DNA of 64,000 bases from Marinobacterium_D sp050908845. GTDB taxonomy: Bacteria > Pseudomonadota > Gammaproteobacteria > Pseudomonadales > Balneatricaceae. Every line of letters begins with the position of its first letter. Positions within the stretch are counted from its first letter, which is position 1. Positions 8,456 to 18,031 of this stretch are shown here, one piece after another. Location: contig NZ_CP194171.1 of assembly GCF_050908845.1 (NCBI RefSeq), positions 682,001 through 746,000 on the forward strand, given 5' to 3'. The position numbers and the translations under genes are program-made. Below the pieces are notes generated by a model. That model was not told the DNA's origin. It did not search any database and saw only the letters and a list, made by a program, of their open reading frames with translations.

Positions 8456-9193
8456 ATGCCCAGGGACAGATCCAGCCTCAGATTACTGCTGCTGCAGATT
8501 CGGGACGGTGCTCAGGTACGGCGGGAGGAGCACCAGAGCTTTGCCAACTACTGTCGCGTAAAGCCGGAGCAGATCGAGGTGTTGAACCTGTTCGACACGC
8601 CGGCTGTGCGCCCCGATGCGGCCGAGGGGTATGATGCACTGCTCGTGGGCGGCGCCAGTGAAGCCAACGTGCTGGAGCCGGAGAAATACCCCTTCGTCGA
8701 GAATGCCAAGGCGCTGTTGCTCAGCAGCCTGGAGAGGGACCAGCCGGTGTTTGCCTCCTGCTTTGGCTTCCAGCTTGCGGTGCTGGCGCTGGGCGGCAGG
8801 ATCAGACACAAAGACCAGGGCTTCGAGATGGGCACTCTGCCGATCTCCCTGACCCTTGCCGCCGGCAAGGACCCGCTGTTCTGGGATATGCCCGACCCCT
8901 TCATGGCAGTGTCGGTACATCGCCAGTATGCCACCGAACTGCCGAAGCGCTGTCAGGTGCTGGCGCTGACCGATGCGTGCATCCATGCCTTCAAAGTGAA
9001 AGACCGCCGCTTCTGGGCATTCCAGTTTCATCCGGAGGTGGATAAAAAGATCCTGGTTGAGCGGCTGACCTACTACAAAGCTCACTACACCGACGGCGAC
9101 GACCATCTCGACCAGGTGCTGGCCTGTGCGCAGGAAACCCCCGAGTCCAACGCGCTGATGACGGCATTTGTCGATCGCGTTTTATTGGCCTGA
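8456..9193 (+). CDS. Class I glutamine amidotransferase-like protein (GMP-synthase-type domain)
   Basis: A 245-residue stand-alone GATase1 protein. The nucleophile Cys102 lies in FASCFGFQLAVLALGG, and the His-Glu pair is in FQFHPEVD. Such free-standing domains (GuaA-like, YfeJ/gamma-glutamyl hydrolase-like) release ammonia from glutamine or cleave gamma-glutamyl bonds. No acceptor synthetase is adjacent, so the reaction is not known. The start at 8456 has an AGAGGG sequence 7 bases upstream. Confidence 0.85.
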   Translation: MPRDRSSLRLLLLQIRDGAQVRREEHQSFANYCRVKPEQIEVLNLFDTPAVRPDAAEGYDALLVGGASEANVLEPEKYPFVENAKALLLSSLERDQPVFASCFGFQLAVLALGGRIRHKDQGFEMGTLPISLTLAAGKDPLFWDMPDPFMAVSVHRQYATELPKRCQVLALTDACIHAFKVKDRRFWAFQFHPEVDKKILVERLTYYKAHYTDGDDHLDQVLACAQETPESNALMTAFVDRVLLA

Positions 9194-9231
9194 GTTATTG
9201 GTCTGAACGCTTGGCCCGAGCCCGCCTCCGG

Positions 9232-10020
9232 TCACTGGGACAGGGCTTCAGACGCCTGGGTGTGTGCCTCGCTTGAACAGTAGAGTGCATCATCCAGCGC
9301 AGTACGGATCAGGTGTTTCTCCTGCTCTTCGATCTGCCGCAGTGAATCGCTGACATGGCGCACATGGGCCATGGCGGCCTTGCGGGCCCAGCGGGCCTGG
9401 CGGCTGATCACCGCGTGATAGATCTGGCGGTGGTGCTTGTCGATCTGCTGTTTGAAAGCGCGGCGGTGGTTCAGGTTGGCCACCGAGGCCTGCACCGAGT
9501 TCAGCATCAATCCTTTCAGGCTGTTCAGCACATGCACCAGTACCGGGTTGTGGGAGGCCTCGACGATGGCGCGGTGAAACGCATGGTCGAGTTCGGCGTT
9601 GGTGAGCGGATCGGCCGCCTCCATCGCGTCGAACGCTTTGCGGATCTTGTACTGATCCTGCTCTGTGGCCCGTTCTGCTGCCAGTTCAGCGGCCTGGCCC
9701 TCCAGTTGCTCGCGCACTTCAAACAGGTCGTACAGGGTACGGGCGTTATCGGAAAACGCCAGCATCAGGGGGCTGGTCTCTTCGATGGGTGGGACTGCGC
9801 AGGCGACGAAGGAGCCCTTGCCATGGCGGGTTTCAATCATGCCGCGACCATGCAGCTCGTGCAGCGCCTCGCGCACGATGGTCCGGGAGACACCGAGCCG
9901 GGCGGCGAGCTGACGTTCGGAGGGCATCTTGGTTTCAGGGGCGAGGGTGCCGTCAAGAATCATCTGCTCAAGATGGGTCGCGATCGACTGAGCAGTGGAT
10001 AAGCTCTGTGGTTTATTCAT
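9232..10020 (-). CDS. glcC: GntR/FadR-family regulator, probable glycolate-responsive GlcC
   Basis: A 262-residue regulator with an N-terminal winged helix (MPSERQLAARLGVSRTIVREALHELHGRGMIETRHGKGSF, described by its SERQLA and SRTIVREAL core) and a C-terminal all-helical FCD ligand-binding domain (metal-binding pattern E-x-R, D-x-x-F-H, H-x-x-I). It is transcribed divergently from the dctPQM-glcBGDEF cluster, the position of glcC in enterobacteria. The gap contains two palindromes that fit FCD-family operators. It therefore probably controls glycolate uptake and oxidation; ligand identity is inferred from context. Confidence 0.85.
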   Translation of the reverse strand: MNKPQSLSTAQSIATHLEQMILDGTLAPETKMPSERQLAARLGVSRTIVREALHELHGRGMIETRHGKGSFVACAVPPIEETSPLMLAFSDNARTLYDLFEVREQLEGQAAELAAERATEQDQYKIRKAFDAMEAADPLTNAELDHAFHRAIVEASHNPVLVHVLNSLKGLMLNSVQASVANLNHRRAFKQQIDKHHRQIYHAVISRQARWARKAAMAHVRHVSDSLRQIEEQEKHLIRTALDDALYCSSEAHTQASEALSQ

Positions 10021-10027
10021 TCTTCCT

Positions 10028-10042
10028 ACTGGTTGGACCAGT
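10028..10042. promoter_or_regulatory. Candidate GlcC operator, site 1
   Basis: ACTGGT-TGG-ACCAGT, a perfect 6-bp inverted repeat with a 3-base spacer, 8 bases upstream of the glcC start codon. The TGGT...ACCA core is typical of FadR/FCD-family operators. Its position suggests autoregulation. Confidence 0.72.
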
Positions 10043-10135
10043 TATTTTTATTGTCGGTCAAAGAGCGTCGCATATTAGCGGCGCCTTAATAAATATCGGC
10101 TATTCCTGCCTCAGCGTCCACAGGAGGGCGTGAAA

Positions 10136-10152
10136 AACTGGTCCAACCAGTT
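10136..10152. promoter_or_regulatory. Candidate GlcC operator, site 2
   Basis: AACTGGT-CCA-ACCAGTT, a perfect 7-bp inverted repeat that shares the ACTGGT-N3-ACCAGT core of site 1. It lies 109 bases (centre to centre) from site 1 and about 148 bases before the dctP start. Confidence 0.74.
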
Positions 10153-10299
10153 GCGCCTTCGCTGGACGCAGCCGCAACTCTCGGTAAATCTTCCTGCGCA
10201 CACCGCCGGAGAGCCGCGTCTGTTGGCGTGTTTCGGGGGTGTCTGTCTCACCCAGCGTTCCAGTTCAGTTCCAGATAATAAAAATTATGGAGAGTGAAT

Positions 10300-11424
10300 A
10301 TGAACAAAGAAGACCTTCGCAGCCCGGAAACCGGCAAACGGCCGCGGCGTGCGTTTCTCAAGTCCGTCGCGCTAGCCGGCGCGGCTGTCGCAGGTACCTC
10401 AATGATGGCGGCCACACCGGCGCAGGCTGCCCAGACCTGGAAAATCCAGTCTGTCTGGGATGCCGGTACCGTGGGCTACACCCTGTTTGAGGAGTGGTGC
10501 AACGAGATGGAGGAGAAGACCAACGGTGAGTTGATCTTCAAGCCCTTCCCGGCCAAATCGGTAGCGGCGGATAACAACGCTCTGTTTGATGCGGTGCGTA
10601 ACGGGGTGCTGCAGGGGATGAACCCCTTCACCCTCTACTGGTCGGGCAAGATTCCGGCCTCCGTATTCCTCTCATCCTACCCGGCAGGCCCGGACCAGCC
10701 GCACCAGTGGGACACCATGTTCTATTCGCTGGGGATGCTGGAAAAAACCCGCGAGATCTACAAGAAATTCGGTCTTTTCTACGTGGGTCCGATCCAGCAT
10801 GACGCCAACATCATCCACTCCAAAAAACCGGTCAGCAGCCTGGATGACCTCAAGGGCATGAAGGTCCGTCTGCCGGGCGGCATGGTCGCCGAGGTATTCC
10901 AGCAGTTCGGTGTCTCCACCGTCAGTCTGCCGGGTTCGGATATCTTCCCGGCCCTGGAGAAGGGCACCATCGATGCGGCGGACTATGTAGGTCCGGCGGT
11001 TAACTGGGAACTGGGCTTCTCCCAGGTCACCGATTACATCCTGTTTGGCCCGCCAGGGGTGATGTCGATCTACCAGCCGGTGGATCTGATGGACCTGACT
11101 GTGAACCTGCGTTCCTGGAACAATCTCGATCCCAAGATCCAGGCGATCGTCGAGGAGCAGGTACGCAGCTACTCCCAGCGCCACTACCTGATGATCCAGA
11201 AGCGCAATATCGAGGCGATGGATAAGTTCAGGGAGGCGGGCGATACCGTCACCCGTCTGAGTCAGGAGGATCTGGAGCGGTTCCGTAAGGCGGCCATTCC
11301 GGTCTGGTACAAGTGGGCCAACAAGGATGAGGATGCGCGGGAGATCTTCGATCTGCAGTTGAAGTACATGATGAACGATACCGTCGGCTATATCACCGAG
11401 GAGGATATCGAGGGGATGGAGTAA
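10300..11424 (+). CDS. TRAP transporter solute-binding protein (DctP family)
   Basis: A 374-residue periplasmic DctP receptor. The N-terminus carries a twin-arginine signal (PRRAFLKS at 15-22, then a hydrophobic stretch ending TPAQA). The mature part has the DctP core, including LKGMKVRLPGG and the conserved arginine that binds the carboxylate, and ALEKGTIDAADYVGP. The ATG at 10300 has GGAG 7 bases upstream. It starts an operon with the TRAP permeases and the glycolate oxidation genes, so glycolate or a related hydroxy/keto acid is the predicted substrate. Confidence 0.9.
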   Translation: MNKEDLRSPETGKRPRRAFLKSVALAGAAVAGTSMMAATPAQAAQTWKIQSVWDAGTVGYTLFEEWCNEMEEKTNGELIFKPFPAKSVAADNNALFDAVRNGVLQGMNPFTLYWSGKIPASVFLSSYPAGPDQPHQWDTMFYSLGMLEKTREIYKKFGLFYVGPIQHDANIIHSKKPVSSLDDLKGMKVRLPGGMVAEVFQQFGVSTVSLPGSDIFPALEKGTIDAADYVGPAVNWELGFSQVTDYILFGPPGVMSIYQPVDLMDLTVNLRSWNNLDPKIQAIVEEQVRSYSQRHYLMIQKRNIEAMDKFREAGDTVTRLSQEDLERFRKAAIPVWYKWANKDEDAREIFDLQLKYMMNDTVGYITEEDIEGME

Positions 11425-11499
11425 TCCGCCCGGCTTGAACCTTAAGGGGGAGCCGGTCTCCCCCGCTCTCTTACCTGTGTAGTTATGAGGTAGTCGATC

Positions 11500-12201
11500 A
11501 TGTCCGATCTCGAAGGCTTCGGCTTTGTCCTTCCGCACTGGCTCTACTGGGGCTGGCTGGCGGTAATGCCGCTGATCATGATGGCGCTGAACAGACGCGC
11601 CGAAAAACGTAAGGGGCATCTGGCCGAGTCACACCCGATCATGGGCGAAGTGCAGGCGGATGAAGACCCGATCATTCATACCCATTACAAGGGTAACGCT
11701 CTGACACGGCTGATTGACTGGACCAGCGAAAAATCGGGTGTCTTTGTCTCGTTCTGGACCATCAATGCCGTCTGTTTCTATTTCTACGAAGTGATCATGC
11801 GTTACTTCTTCAATATGCCGACCATCTGGGTCCACGAGGCGAGCTTCCTGCTGCTCGGGATGCAGTATCTGCTGGCGGGTGCCTACACCCTGCTGGAAGG
11901 TGGGCATGTGCGGGTAGATGTCATGTACAACCTGCTGCCGGAGCGTGGCCGGGTGGGCATGGATATCTTCACTTCAATGTTCTTTTTCATCTTCACACTG
12001 GCGCTGGCCGGCACCTCCTGGACCTTCTTCAAGGATTCCTTCGGTATGGGCGAAACCACCGTGGAAACCTGGGGCATCCAGTACTGGCCGGTGAAGGGAA
12101 TGATGCTGCTTGGCTCGGTGCTGATCGTGCTTGCCGGTATATCAAAGCTGATTAAAGACATTGCACTGTTCGTGCGTATGGGCCGGGAGGGTGCACAATG
12201 A
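11500..12201 (+). CDS. TRAP transporter small permease (DctQ)
   Basis: A 233-residue membrane protein with the four-helix DctQ domain (about 75-220). It has an extra N-terminal part with one hydrophobic segment (FVLPHWLYWGWLAVMPLIMMAL), longer than the usual 160-180 residues. WVHEASFLLLGMQYLLAGAYTL and GGHVRVDVMY are typical DctQ features. It couples the receptor to the large permease, whose start codon overlaps its end (ATGA). Confidence 0.9.
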   Translation: MSDLEGFGFVLPHWLYWGWLAVMPLIMMALNRRAEKRKGHLAESHPIMGEVQADEDPIIHTHYKGNALTRLIDWTSEKSGVFVSFWTINAVCFYFYEVIMRYFFNMPTIWVHEASFLLLGMQYLLAGAYTLLEGGHVRVDVMYNLLPERGRVGMDIFTSMFFFIFTLALAGTSWTFFKDSFGMGETTVETWGIQYWPVKGMMLLGSVLIVLAGISKLIKDIALFVRMGREGAQ

Positions 12202-13754
12202 GCGCTACTACTGCAGATACCAAAGCTCATCATCCGGCACAGCACCCCAAACCGCTGAGCGGTGTGCTGGGCACCTGGTTGATGATTATTGCCACCTGTG
12301 GTCTGGGCTTTGTGATGTTGGTCGAAATGATCAATATCCTGTTCTATGACCCCTACGGTGATGAGTACTTCCTGTTCCGCCTGGCGGGCGTCCTCGGCAA
12401 TGTGGACATAGGCCCGCTGACCTACCTGATGTTCGGATCCCTGCTGGTGGCCTTGATGATGGGGCTGCCACTGGCCTTCGTGACCGGTGGTCTGGGCGTC
12501 ATGTTCATCTATCTGGTGGGCGATGCGATGATGTTGAACATCATCCCGGGCCGTATCTTCCCGATGATGACCAACTCTGACCTGGCCGCGATCCCGCTGT
12601 TCATCTTCATGGCCTCCATGCTTGAGCGTGCCGGCCTGATCGAGGAGATGTTCAATGTGGTCTACAAGTGGATGGGCGGTCTCAGTGGTGGCCTGGCCAC
12701 GGCAACGATCATCGCCTCCACGATCCTGGCGGCCATGGTGGGCGTTATCGGCGCGGCCGTGGTGACCATGGGTATCATTGCGCTGCCGGCGATGCTGAAG
12801 CGTAATTACGACCACCAGATCGCGCTCGGCTCGATCATGGCGGGCGGTACCCTGGGTATCCTGATACCGCCGTCGATCCTCGCTATCCTCTATGCGGTGG
12901 TGGCGCAGCAGTCGGTGGGCGAACTCTACCTGGGTGCCGTGGTACCGGGCCTGCTGCTCTCCGGCATGTATATCGCCTACGTGCTGATCCGCACCATGCT
13001 CAATCCGAAACTGGGGCCGCCGGTACCGATGGAAGAGCGTATCTCCTTCACCGGAAAGCTGATGCTGCTGAAGGACCTGATTGCGCCGATCGTGCTGGTG
13101 ATGCTGGTACTGGGTCTGCTGTTCGGTGGCGTTGCAACGCCGGTGGAAGCGGCGGGTATCGGCTCCTTCGGTGCGGTGCTGGTGGCCTGGAAACACGGCT
13201 CCTTCTCGGTGCGCGCGCTGCGTGAGGCGTCGGTGACCACCGCCAAGGCATCCGCCATGGTGCTGTGGATCATGTTCGGGGCCTCGGTGTTCGTCGGCTT
13301 CTACATCCTCCAGGGTGGCCAGGCGTTTATCACCGAAACCATTCTCGGAACCGGCCTTTCCGCCTACGGCATCCTGTTCCTGCTGATGGTGCTGCTGGTG
13401 ATCCTCGGCATGTTCCTGGACTGGGTGGGTATCCTGCTGCTGGCGGTGCCGATCTTCATCCCGATCGTGCAGGCGCTGGAGTTCGATGGTCTGTTCGGCC
13501 TGCCGGCGGTGCCGGGTGAGGATGTGGTGCTCTGGTTCGGCGTGCTCTACCTGGTCAACATGCAGATGTCCTTCCTCAGCCCGCCGTTCGGATACGCCCT
13601 GTTCTATATCCGCGGTGTCTGCCCGCCGGAAATTTCCATGGCGACGATCTTCCGTTCATCGCTGGTGTTCCTGGCATTGCAGGCCACAGGGTTGATCCTC
13701 TGTATCCTGTTCCCGGCGCTGATCACCTGGCTGCCCAGCCTGGTATACGGCTGA
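12198..13754 (+). CDS. TRAP transporter large permease (DctM)
   Basis: A 518-residue multi-spanning transporter subunit. Conserved segments include MGLPLAFVTGGLGV, the sodium/substrate region GGTLGILIPPSILAILYAV, VATPVEAAGIGSFGA, and NMQMSFLSPPFGYALFYIRGVCP near the C-terminus. It is longer than the common 425-residue DctM because of an extra loop near 50-75 and 430-460. Sodium-driven uptake is expected for this family. It precedes glcB in the same orientation. Confidence 0.92.
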   Translation: MSATTADTKAHHPAQHPKPLSGVLGTWLMIIATCGLGFVMLVEMINILFYDPYGDEYFLFRLAGVLGNVDIGPLTYLMFGSLLVALMMGLPLAFVTGGLGVMFIYLVGDAMMLNIIPGRIFPMMTNSDLAAIPLFIFMASMLERAGLIEEMFNVVYKWMGGLSGGLATATIIASTILAAMVGVIGAAVVTMGIIALPAMLKRNYDHQIALGSIMAGGTLGILIPPSILAILYAVVAQQSVGELYLGAVVPGLLLSGMYIAYVLIRTMLNPKLGPPVPMEERISFTGKLMLLKDLIAPIVLVMLVLGLLFGGVATPVEAAGIGSFGAVLVAWKHGSFSVRALREASVTTAKASAMVLWIMFGASVFVGFYILQGGQAFITETILGTGLSAYGILFLLMVLLVILGMFLDWVGILLLAVPIFIPIVQALEFDGLFGLPAVPGEDVVLWFGVLYLVNMQMSFLSPPFGYALFYIRGVCPPEISMATIFRSSLVFLALQATGLILCILFPALITWLPSLVYG

Positions 13755-13770
13755 CGCTAAGCCGCTGACA

Positions 13771-13824
13771 GGCGGGGCCCAATTAGCTAAGTACATAAGT
13801 AGCTAAGTAGAGACTGGCCCCGCC
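13771..13824 (+). other. Inverted repeat between dctM and glcB
   Basis: GGCGGGGCC (13771-13779) and GGCCCCGCC (13816-13824) are perfect 9-bp arms around a 36-base loop containing AGCTAAGTA twice. There is no T-run, so it is probably an mRNA stem that buffers expression or protects a 3' end, and not a complete terminator. Confidence 0.5.
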
Positions 13825-13859
13825 CAATATCCGCATCTAGTCATCGTTAAAGCGAGATC

Positions 13860-16046
13860 ATGATCATGAGTAATCGAATTCAGGCGGGTAGCCTGCAGGT
13901 TGATGCCGCCCTTTATCAGCTGATTGAAGATGAAATCGCGCCGGGTACGGGCGTGGATCCACAAACGTTCTGGCACGCTTTTGAAGCGATCCTCAAGGAT
14001 TTGGGACCGAAAAACCGTGACCTGCTGAAGAAACGTGATGATCTGCAGGCACAGATCGATGACTGGCACCGCGAGCACAAGGCGGAGCCGTTCAATGTGG
14101 ATAACTACATGGCGTTTCTGCGCCAGATCGGTTACCTGCTGCCGGAGGGTGCGCCGTTTACGGTCAGCACCCAGGGAGTGGATGTGGAGATCGCCCAGGT
14201 GGCCGGGCCGCAGCTGGTGGTGCCCTGCAGTAACGCCCGCTTCGCGCTGAACGCCGCCAATGCACGCTGGGGCAGCCTCTACGATGCGCTGTACGGCACC
14301 GATGTGATCGACGAGAGCAATGGCTGCGAGAAAACCGCCAAGTTCAATCCCGAGCGGGGCAAGAAGGTGATCGAGTGGGCAGCACGCTTCCTTGATAGCG
14401 TTGCGCCGCTGAACGAGGGCTCACACACCCGTGTTGCCGAATACCGCCTGCATACCGAAAAGGGCCGCATGGTGCTGTCGATGGTGCTCGATAACGGTGA
14501 GGTGACCGGGCTGTCCGATCCGACCTGCTTTGCCGGCTATCACGAGGAGGGCGCGTCGTTCGGCGTGTTGCTGCGCAATAACGGCCTCCACGTGGAGCTG
14601 CAGATCGACCCGGGCCATCCGGTGGGGCAGCTTTCACCGGCCTCGGTGAAGGATATCCTGATGGAATCCGCCATGAGCACCATCATCGACTGCGAGGATT
14701 CGGTGGCGGCGGTGGATGCCGAGGACAAGGTCGCGGTCTACCGCAACTGGCTCGGCCTGATGATGGGCACGCTGGAGGATACCTTCAATAAGGGCGGCCG
14801 TCAGATGACACGCCGGCTGCACGCTGACCGCACCTATTCTGCGCCGGATGGCGGTGCCCTGACACTGCATGGCCGCAGCCTGCTGCTGGTGCGCAACGTG
14901 GGTCATCTGATGACCACCGATGCGGTGCTCGATGGCGAGGGCAACGAAGTGCCGGAAGGCTTCCTCGATGCCATGGTAACTACCCTCTGCGCCATCCACG
15001 ATCTGAAGGGGCAGGGCCGCTATCGCAACACTCGCCGGGGCAGCATCTATATCGTCAAACCGAAGATGCATGGCCCGGAAGAGGCTGCATTGACCAACGA
15101 GCTGTTCGGTCGTGTCGAGCAGGCGCTGTCGCTGCCCGCCAATACGCTGAAAGTGGGCGTGATGGATGAGGAGCGCCGCACCTCCGCCAACCTGAAAGAG
15201 ACCATGCGCGCCGTCAGCGAGCGCCTCTTCTTCATCAACACCGGCTTCCTTGACCGCACAGGCGATGAGATCCACACCTGCATGGAGGGCGGCCCGGTGC
15301 TGCCCAAGGATGCGATCAAGGCGGAGCCCTGGATCCTCGCCTACGAGGATCGCAACGTCGATGCCGGCCTCGCCTGCGGGCTCGAAGGCGTGGCCCAGAT
15401 AGGCAAGGGGATGTGGGCGATGCCGGACGAGATGGCGCGGATGATGGGCGCCAAGCTGGCGCATCCCCAGGCCGGCGCCAACTGCGCCTGGGTGCCGTCG
15501 CCCACCGCGGCCACGCTACACGCCACTCACTATCACCAGGTGGATGTGCACCAGCGTCAGCATGAGCTGGCCGGCCGTGCCGAAGCGCCCATCGAGCAGC
15601 TGCTGACACCGCCGCTGCTGGGTGATACCCAGCTGACGCCGGAGCAGATCCAGAACGAACTTGATAACAACGTGCAGGGGATTCTTGGCTACGTGGTGCG
15701 CTGGGTCGGCCAGGGCATCGGCTGCTCCAAGGTGCCGGATATCCACAACGTGGGTCTGATGGAGGATCGCGCCACCCTGCGTATCTCCAGCCAGCACCTG
15801 GCCAACTGGCTGCAGCACGGCATCTGCACCGACGATCAGGTCGGCGACACGCTGAAGCGGATGGCCAAAGTTGTGGATAAGCAGAACGCCGGTGATCCCG
15901 CCTATGAGCCGATGGCGCCGGATCTGGATAGCAGCATCCCGTTCCAGGCCGCCTGCGATCTGATCTTCAAGGGCTGTGACCAGCCCAACGGTTACACCGA
16001 GCCGCTGCTGCACGCACATCGACGGGCGCAGAAAGCCAAACACTAA
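13860..16046 (+). CDS. glcB: Malate synthase G
   Basis: A 728-residue monomeric malate synthase G, which condenses glyoxylate with acetyl-CoA to give malate. It shows VDNYMAFLRQIGYLLPEG, NARWGSLYDALYGTD, the Mg/glyoxylate-binding region STIIDCEDSVAAVD with RNWLGLM, and LKVGVMDEERRTS with INTGFLDRTGDEIHT. The length matches the G isoform (about 720). Sitting in the glycolate operon, it disposes of the glyoxylate made by GlcDEF. Confidence 0.97.
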   Translation: MIMSNRIQAGSLQVDAALYQLIEDEIAPGTGVDPQTFWHAFEAILKDLGPKNRDLLKKRDDLQAQIDDWHREHKAEPFNVDNYMAFLRQIGYLLPEGAPFTVSTQGVDVEIAQVAGPQLVVPCSNARFALNAANARWGSLYDALYGTDVIDESNGCEKTAKFNPERGKKVIEWAARFLDSVAPLNEGSHTRVAEYRLHTEKGRMVLSMVLDNGEVTGLSDPTCFAGYHEEGASFGVLLRNNGLHVELQIDPGHPVGQLSPASVKDILMESAMSTIIDCEDSVAAVDAEDKVAVYRNWLGLMMGTLEDTFNKGGRQMTRRLHADRTYSAPDGGALTLHGRSLLLVRNVGHLMTTDAVLDGEGNEVPEGFLDAMVTTLCAIHDLKGQGRYRNTRRGSIYIVKPKMHGPEEAALTNELFGRVEQALSLPANTLKVGVMDEERRTSANLKETMRAVSERLFFINTGFLDRTGDEIHTCMEGGPVLPKDAIKAEPWILAYEDRNVDAGLACGLEGVAQIGKGMWAMPDEMARMMGAKLAHPQAGANCAWVPSPTAATLHATHYHQVDVHQRQHELAGRAEAPIEQLLTPPLLGDTQLTPEQIQNELDNNVQGILGYVVRWVGQGIGCSKVPDIHNVGLMEDRATLRISSQHLANWLQHGICTDDQVGDTLKRMAKVVDKQNAGDPAYEPMAPDLDSSIPFQAACDLIFKGCDQPNGYTEPLLHAHRRAQKAKH

Positions 16047-16068
16047 CTTTCGCGATACAGGTATCAAC

Positions 16069-16500
16069 ATGCTAACGATAAAAAGACTGGACCTGCAGGA
16101 TGCGCGGCTGCTGATGGAGGGCGCCTGCGCCAAGGCGCGGGAGATCGGCGTACCGATGTGTATCGCCGTGGCCGACGAGTCCGGCAATCTGGTGAGCTTT
16201 GAGCGCATGAACGGTGGCAAGATCACCAGTGTCACCATCGCCCAGGACAAGGCATACACCGCCGCGGCGGCGAAAAAAGCCACCCACGAATACAACGAAA
16301 AGTGTGTGCCGGGCAGTCTGGTGTTCGGTATCCACACCTCCATGGGTGGGCGTCTCTGCGTCGTCGGCGGTGGTCTGCCTGTAGAGGTGGATGGCCAGGT
16401 GGTCGGCGGTATTGGCCTGAGTTCCGGTACGCCACAGCAGGATATGGAGTGTGCCCAGGCCGGAATCGACCACTTTCTGCGGGTGAAAGCCGGCGTCTGA
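16069..16500 (+). CDS. glcG: GlcG/HbpS family protein of the glycolate operon
   Basis: A 143-residue DUF336 (HbpS/GlcG) protein with CIAVADESGNLVSFERM, an SxxIAxDKAYTAA-type segment and GGGLPVEVDGQVVGGIGLSSGTPQQD, all family hallmarks. GlcG is found in glycolate operons but its role is unclear; family members bind heme or small molecules. The start at 16069 is chosen because the homologous region begins there and it clears the glcB stop. Confidence 0.88.
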   Translation: MLTIKRLDLQDARLLMEGACAKAREIGVPMCIAVADESGNLVSFERMNGGKITSVTIAQDKAYTAAAAKKATHEYNEKCVPGSLVFGIHTSMGGRLCVVGGGLPVEVDGQVVGGIGLSSGTPQQDMECAQAGIDHFLRVKAGV

Positions 16501-16519
16501 AGACTCTGGGGGAACAACA

Positions 16520-18031
16520 ATGAATGATGCCGGACAACGGATCGATCGCGAGGCGCTGGCGCAGCAGTTCCGCCAGTTTATCGATCCCGACTATGTGATC
16601 AGCGACGACGAGACACTCAAGCCCTACGAGTGTGACGGCCTGTCCGTTTACTGCGAAAAGCCGATGCTGGTGGTGCTGCCGGAAACGGTGGAGCAGGCGC
16701 AGCAGGTGCTGCGTATCTGTCACCAGCAGGGTGTACCGGTTGTGGCCCGTGGCGCCGGTACCGGCCTCTGTGCCGGTGCCATGCCACACCCCGAGGGGGT
16801 GGTGCTGTCGATGGCCAAGTTCAACCGCATACTGGAGATCGATACCCTGGCCAGGGCCGCCAGGGTGCAGCCCGGCGTGCGCAACCTGGCGATCAGCGAG
16901 GCGGCGGGCAAGCACGGCCTCTACTACGGACCCGATCCCTCGTCCCAGATCGCCTGCACCATCGGTGGCAACGTGGCGGAGAACTCCGGGGGCGTGCACT
17001 GCCTGAAATACGGCCTGACGGTGCATAACCTGCTCAGCGTCGATCTGCTGACCGTGGAGGGTGAACGCCTGACGCTGGGAAGCGAAGGGCTCGACAACTG
17101 CGGCATGGACCTGATGGCGCTGATGACCGGCTCCGAGGGACTGCTCGGTATCGTGACCGAGGTGCGCGTCAAACTGCTGCCCAAGCCGGAGGTGGCGCAG
17201 GTGGTGATGGCCGGTTTCGACTCGGTACAGACCGCCGGTGATGCGGTGGGTGCGATTATCGCCGAGGGCATTATCCCCGGCGGGCTGGAGATGATGGACA
17301 GCCATGCCATCGTCGCCGCCGAAGCCTTTGCCAAGGCCGGTTATCCCACCGAAGCCCAGGCTCTGCTGCTGTGCGAGGTGGACGGTACTGCAGAGGAGGT
17401 TCACGAGCATATCGATGCGGTAGAGAGCCTGTTCAAGCGGCTTGGCGCCACCTCGGTACGAACCTCCTACAACGAGGAGGAGCGCGCACGACTGTGGCAG
17501 GGGCGCAAGTCGGCGTTCCCGGCGGTGGGGCGTATCTCACCCGATTACTACTGCATGGACGGTACCATTCCCCGCGGCCAGCTGGCCCATGTGCTCACCG
17601 AGATGGACCGCAAATCGGAACAGGTGGGCCTCAGGGTCGCCAACGTCTTTCATGCCGGGGATGGCAACCTGCACCCGCTGATTCTGTTTGATGCCAACGT
17701 GCCGGGCGAGCTGGAAAAAACCGAAGCCTTCGGTGCCTGGATTCTTGAGCTCTGTGTCGAGGTGGGCGGCTGTATCACCGGTGAGCACGGTGTTGGCGTG
17801 GAGAAGATCCGCCAGATGCCGGCACAGTTTAACGACCGTGAACTGGAGCAGTTTCACCGTATCAAGGCGGCCTTCGACCCACAGGGAACGCTGAACCCCG
17901 GCAAGGGGATTCCCACCCTGCGTCAATGCCAGGAGTACCGCTCGCTGGATAAAGATATAGAGCCCAATGCTGGAGCTGCGAACCAGCTTCATGCGCATGA
18001 TCACCAGTCGGGAGGGCATCACCATGGCTGA
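16520..18031 (+). CDS. glcD: Glycolate oxidase subunit GlcD (FAD-linked)
   Basis: A 503-residue FAD-dependent subunit of membrane-associated glycolate oxidase (glycolate to glyoxylate). It has a PCMH-type FAD-binding domain (VVARGAGTGLCAGAMPHP at about 73-91, CTIGGNVAENSGG at about 150) and a C-terminal FAD-oxidase domain with VFHAGDGNLHPLI and CITGEHGVGVEK. It overlaps the glcE start by 8 bases, so the subunits are made together. Confidence 0.95.
   Translation: MNDAGQRIDREALAQQFRQFIDPDYVISDDETLKPYECDGLSVYCEKPMLVVLPETVEQAQQVLRICHQQGVPVVARGAGTGLCAGAMPHPEGVVLSMAKFNRILEIDTLARAARVQPGVRNLAISEAAGKHGLYYGPDPSSQIACTIGGNVAENSGGVHCLKYGLTVHNLLSVDLLTVEGERLTLGSEGLDNCGMDLMALMTGSEGLLGIVTEVRVKLLPKPEVAQVVMAGFDSVQTAGDAVGAIIAEGIIPGGLEMMDSHAIVAAEAFAKAGYPTEAQALLLCEVDGTAEEVHEHIDAVESLFKRLGATSVRTSYNEEERARLWQGRKSAFPAVGRISPDYYCMDGTIPRGQLAHVLTEMDRKSEQVGLRVANVFHAGDGNLHPLILFDANVPGELEKTEAFGAWILELCVEVGGCITGEHGVGVEKIRQMPAQFNDRELEQFHRIKAAFDPQGTLNPGKGIPTLRQCQEYRSLDKDIEPNAGAANQLHAHDHQSGGHHHG

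Noticed and set aside
11883..13196. A 437-codon minus-strand frame opposite dctQ/dctM
   Set aside because: Very rich in His, Gln and Asp, as expected for the reverse complement of a membrane protein gene; not a real protein.
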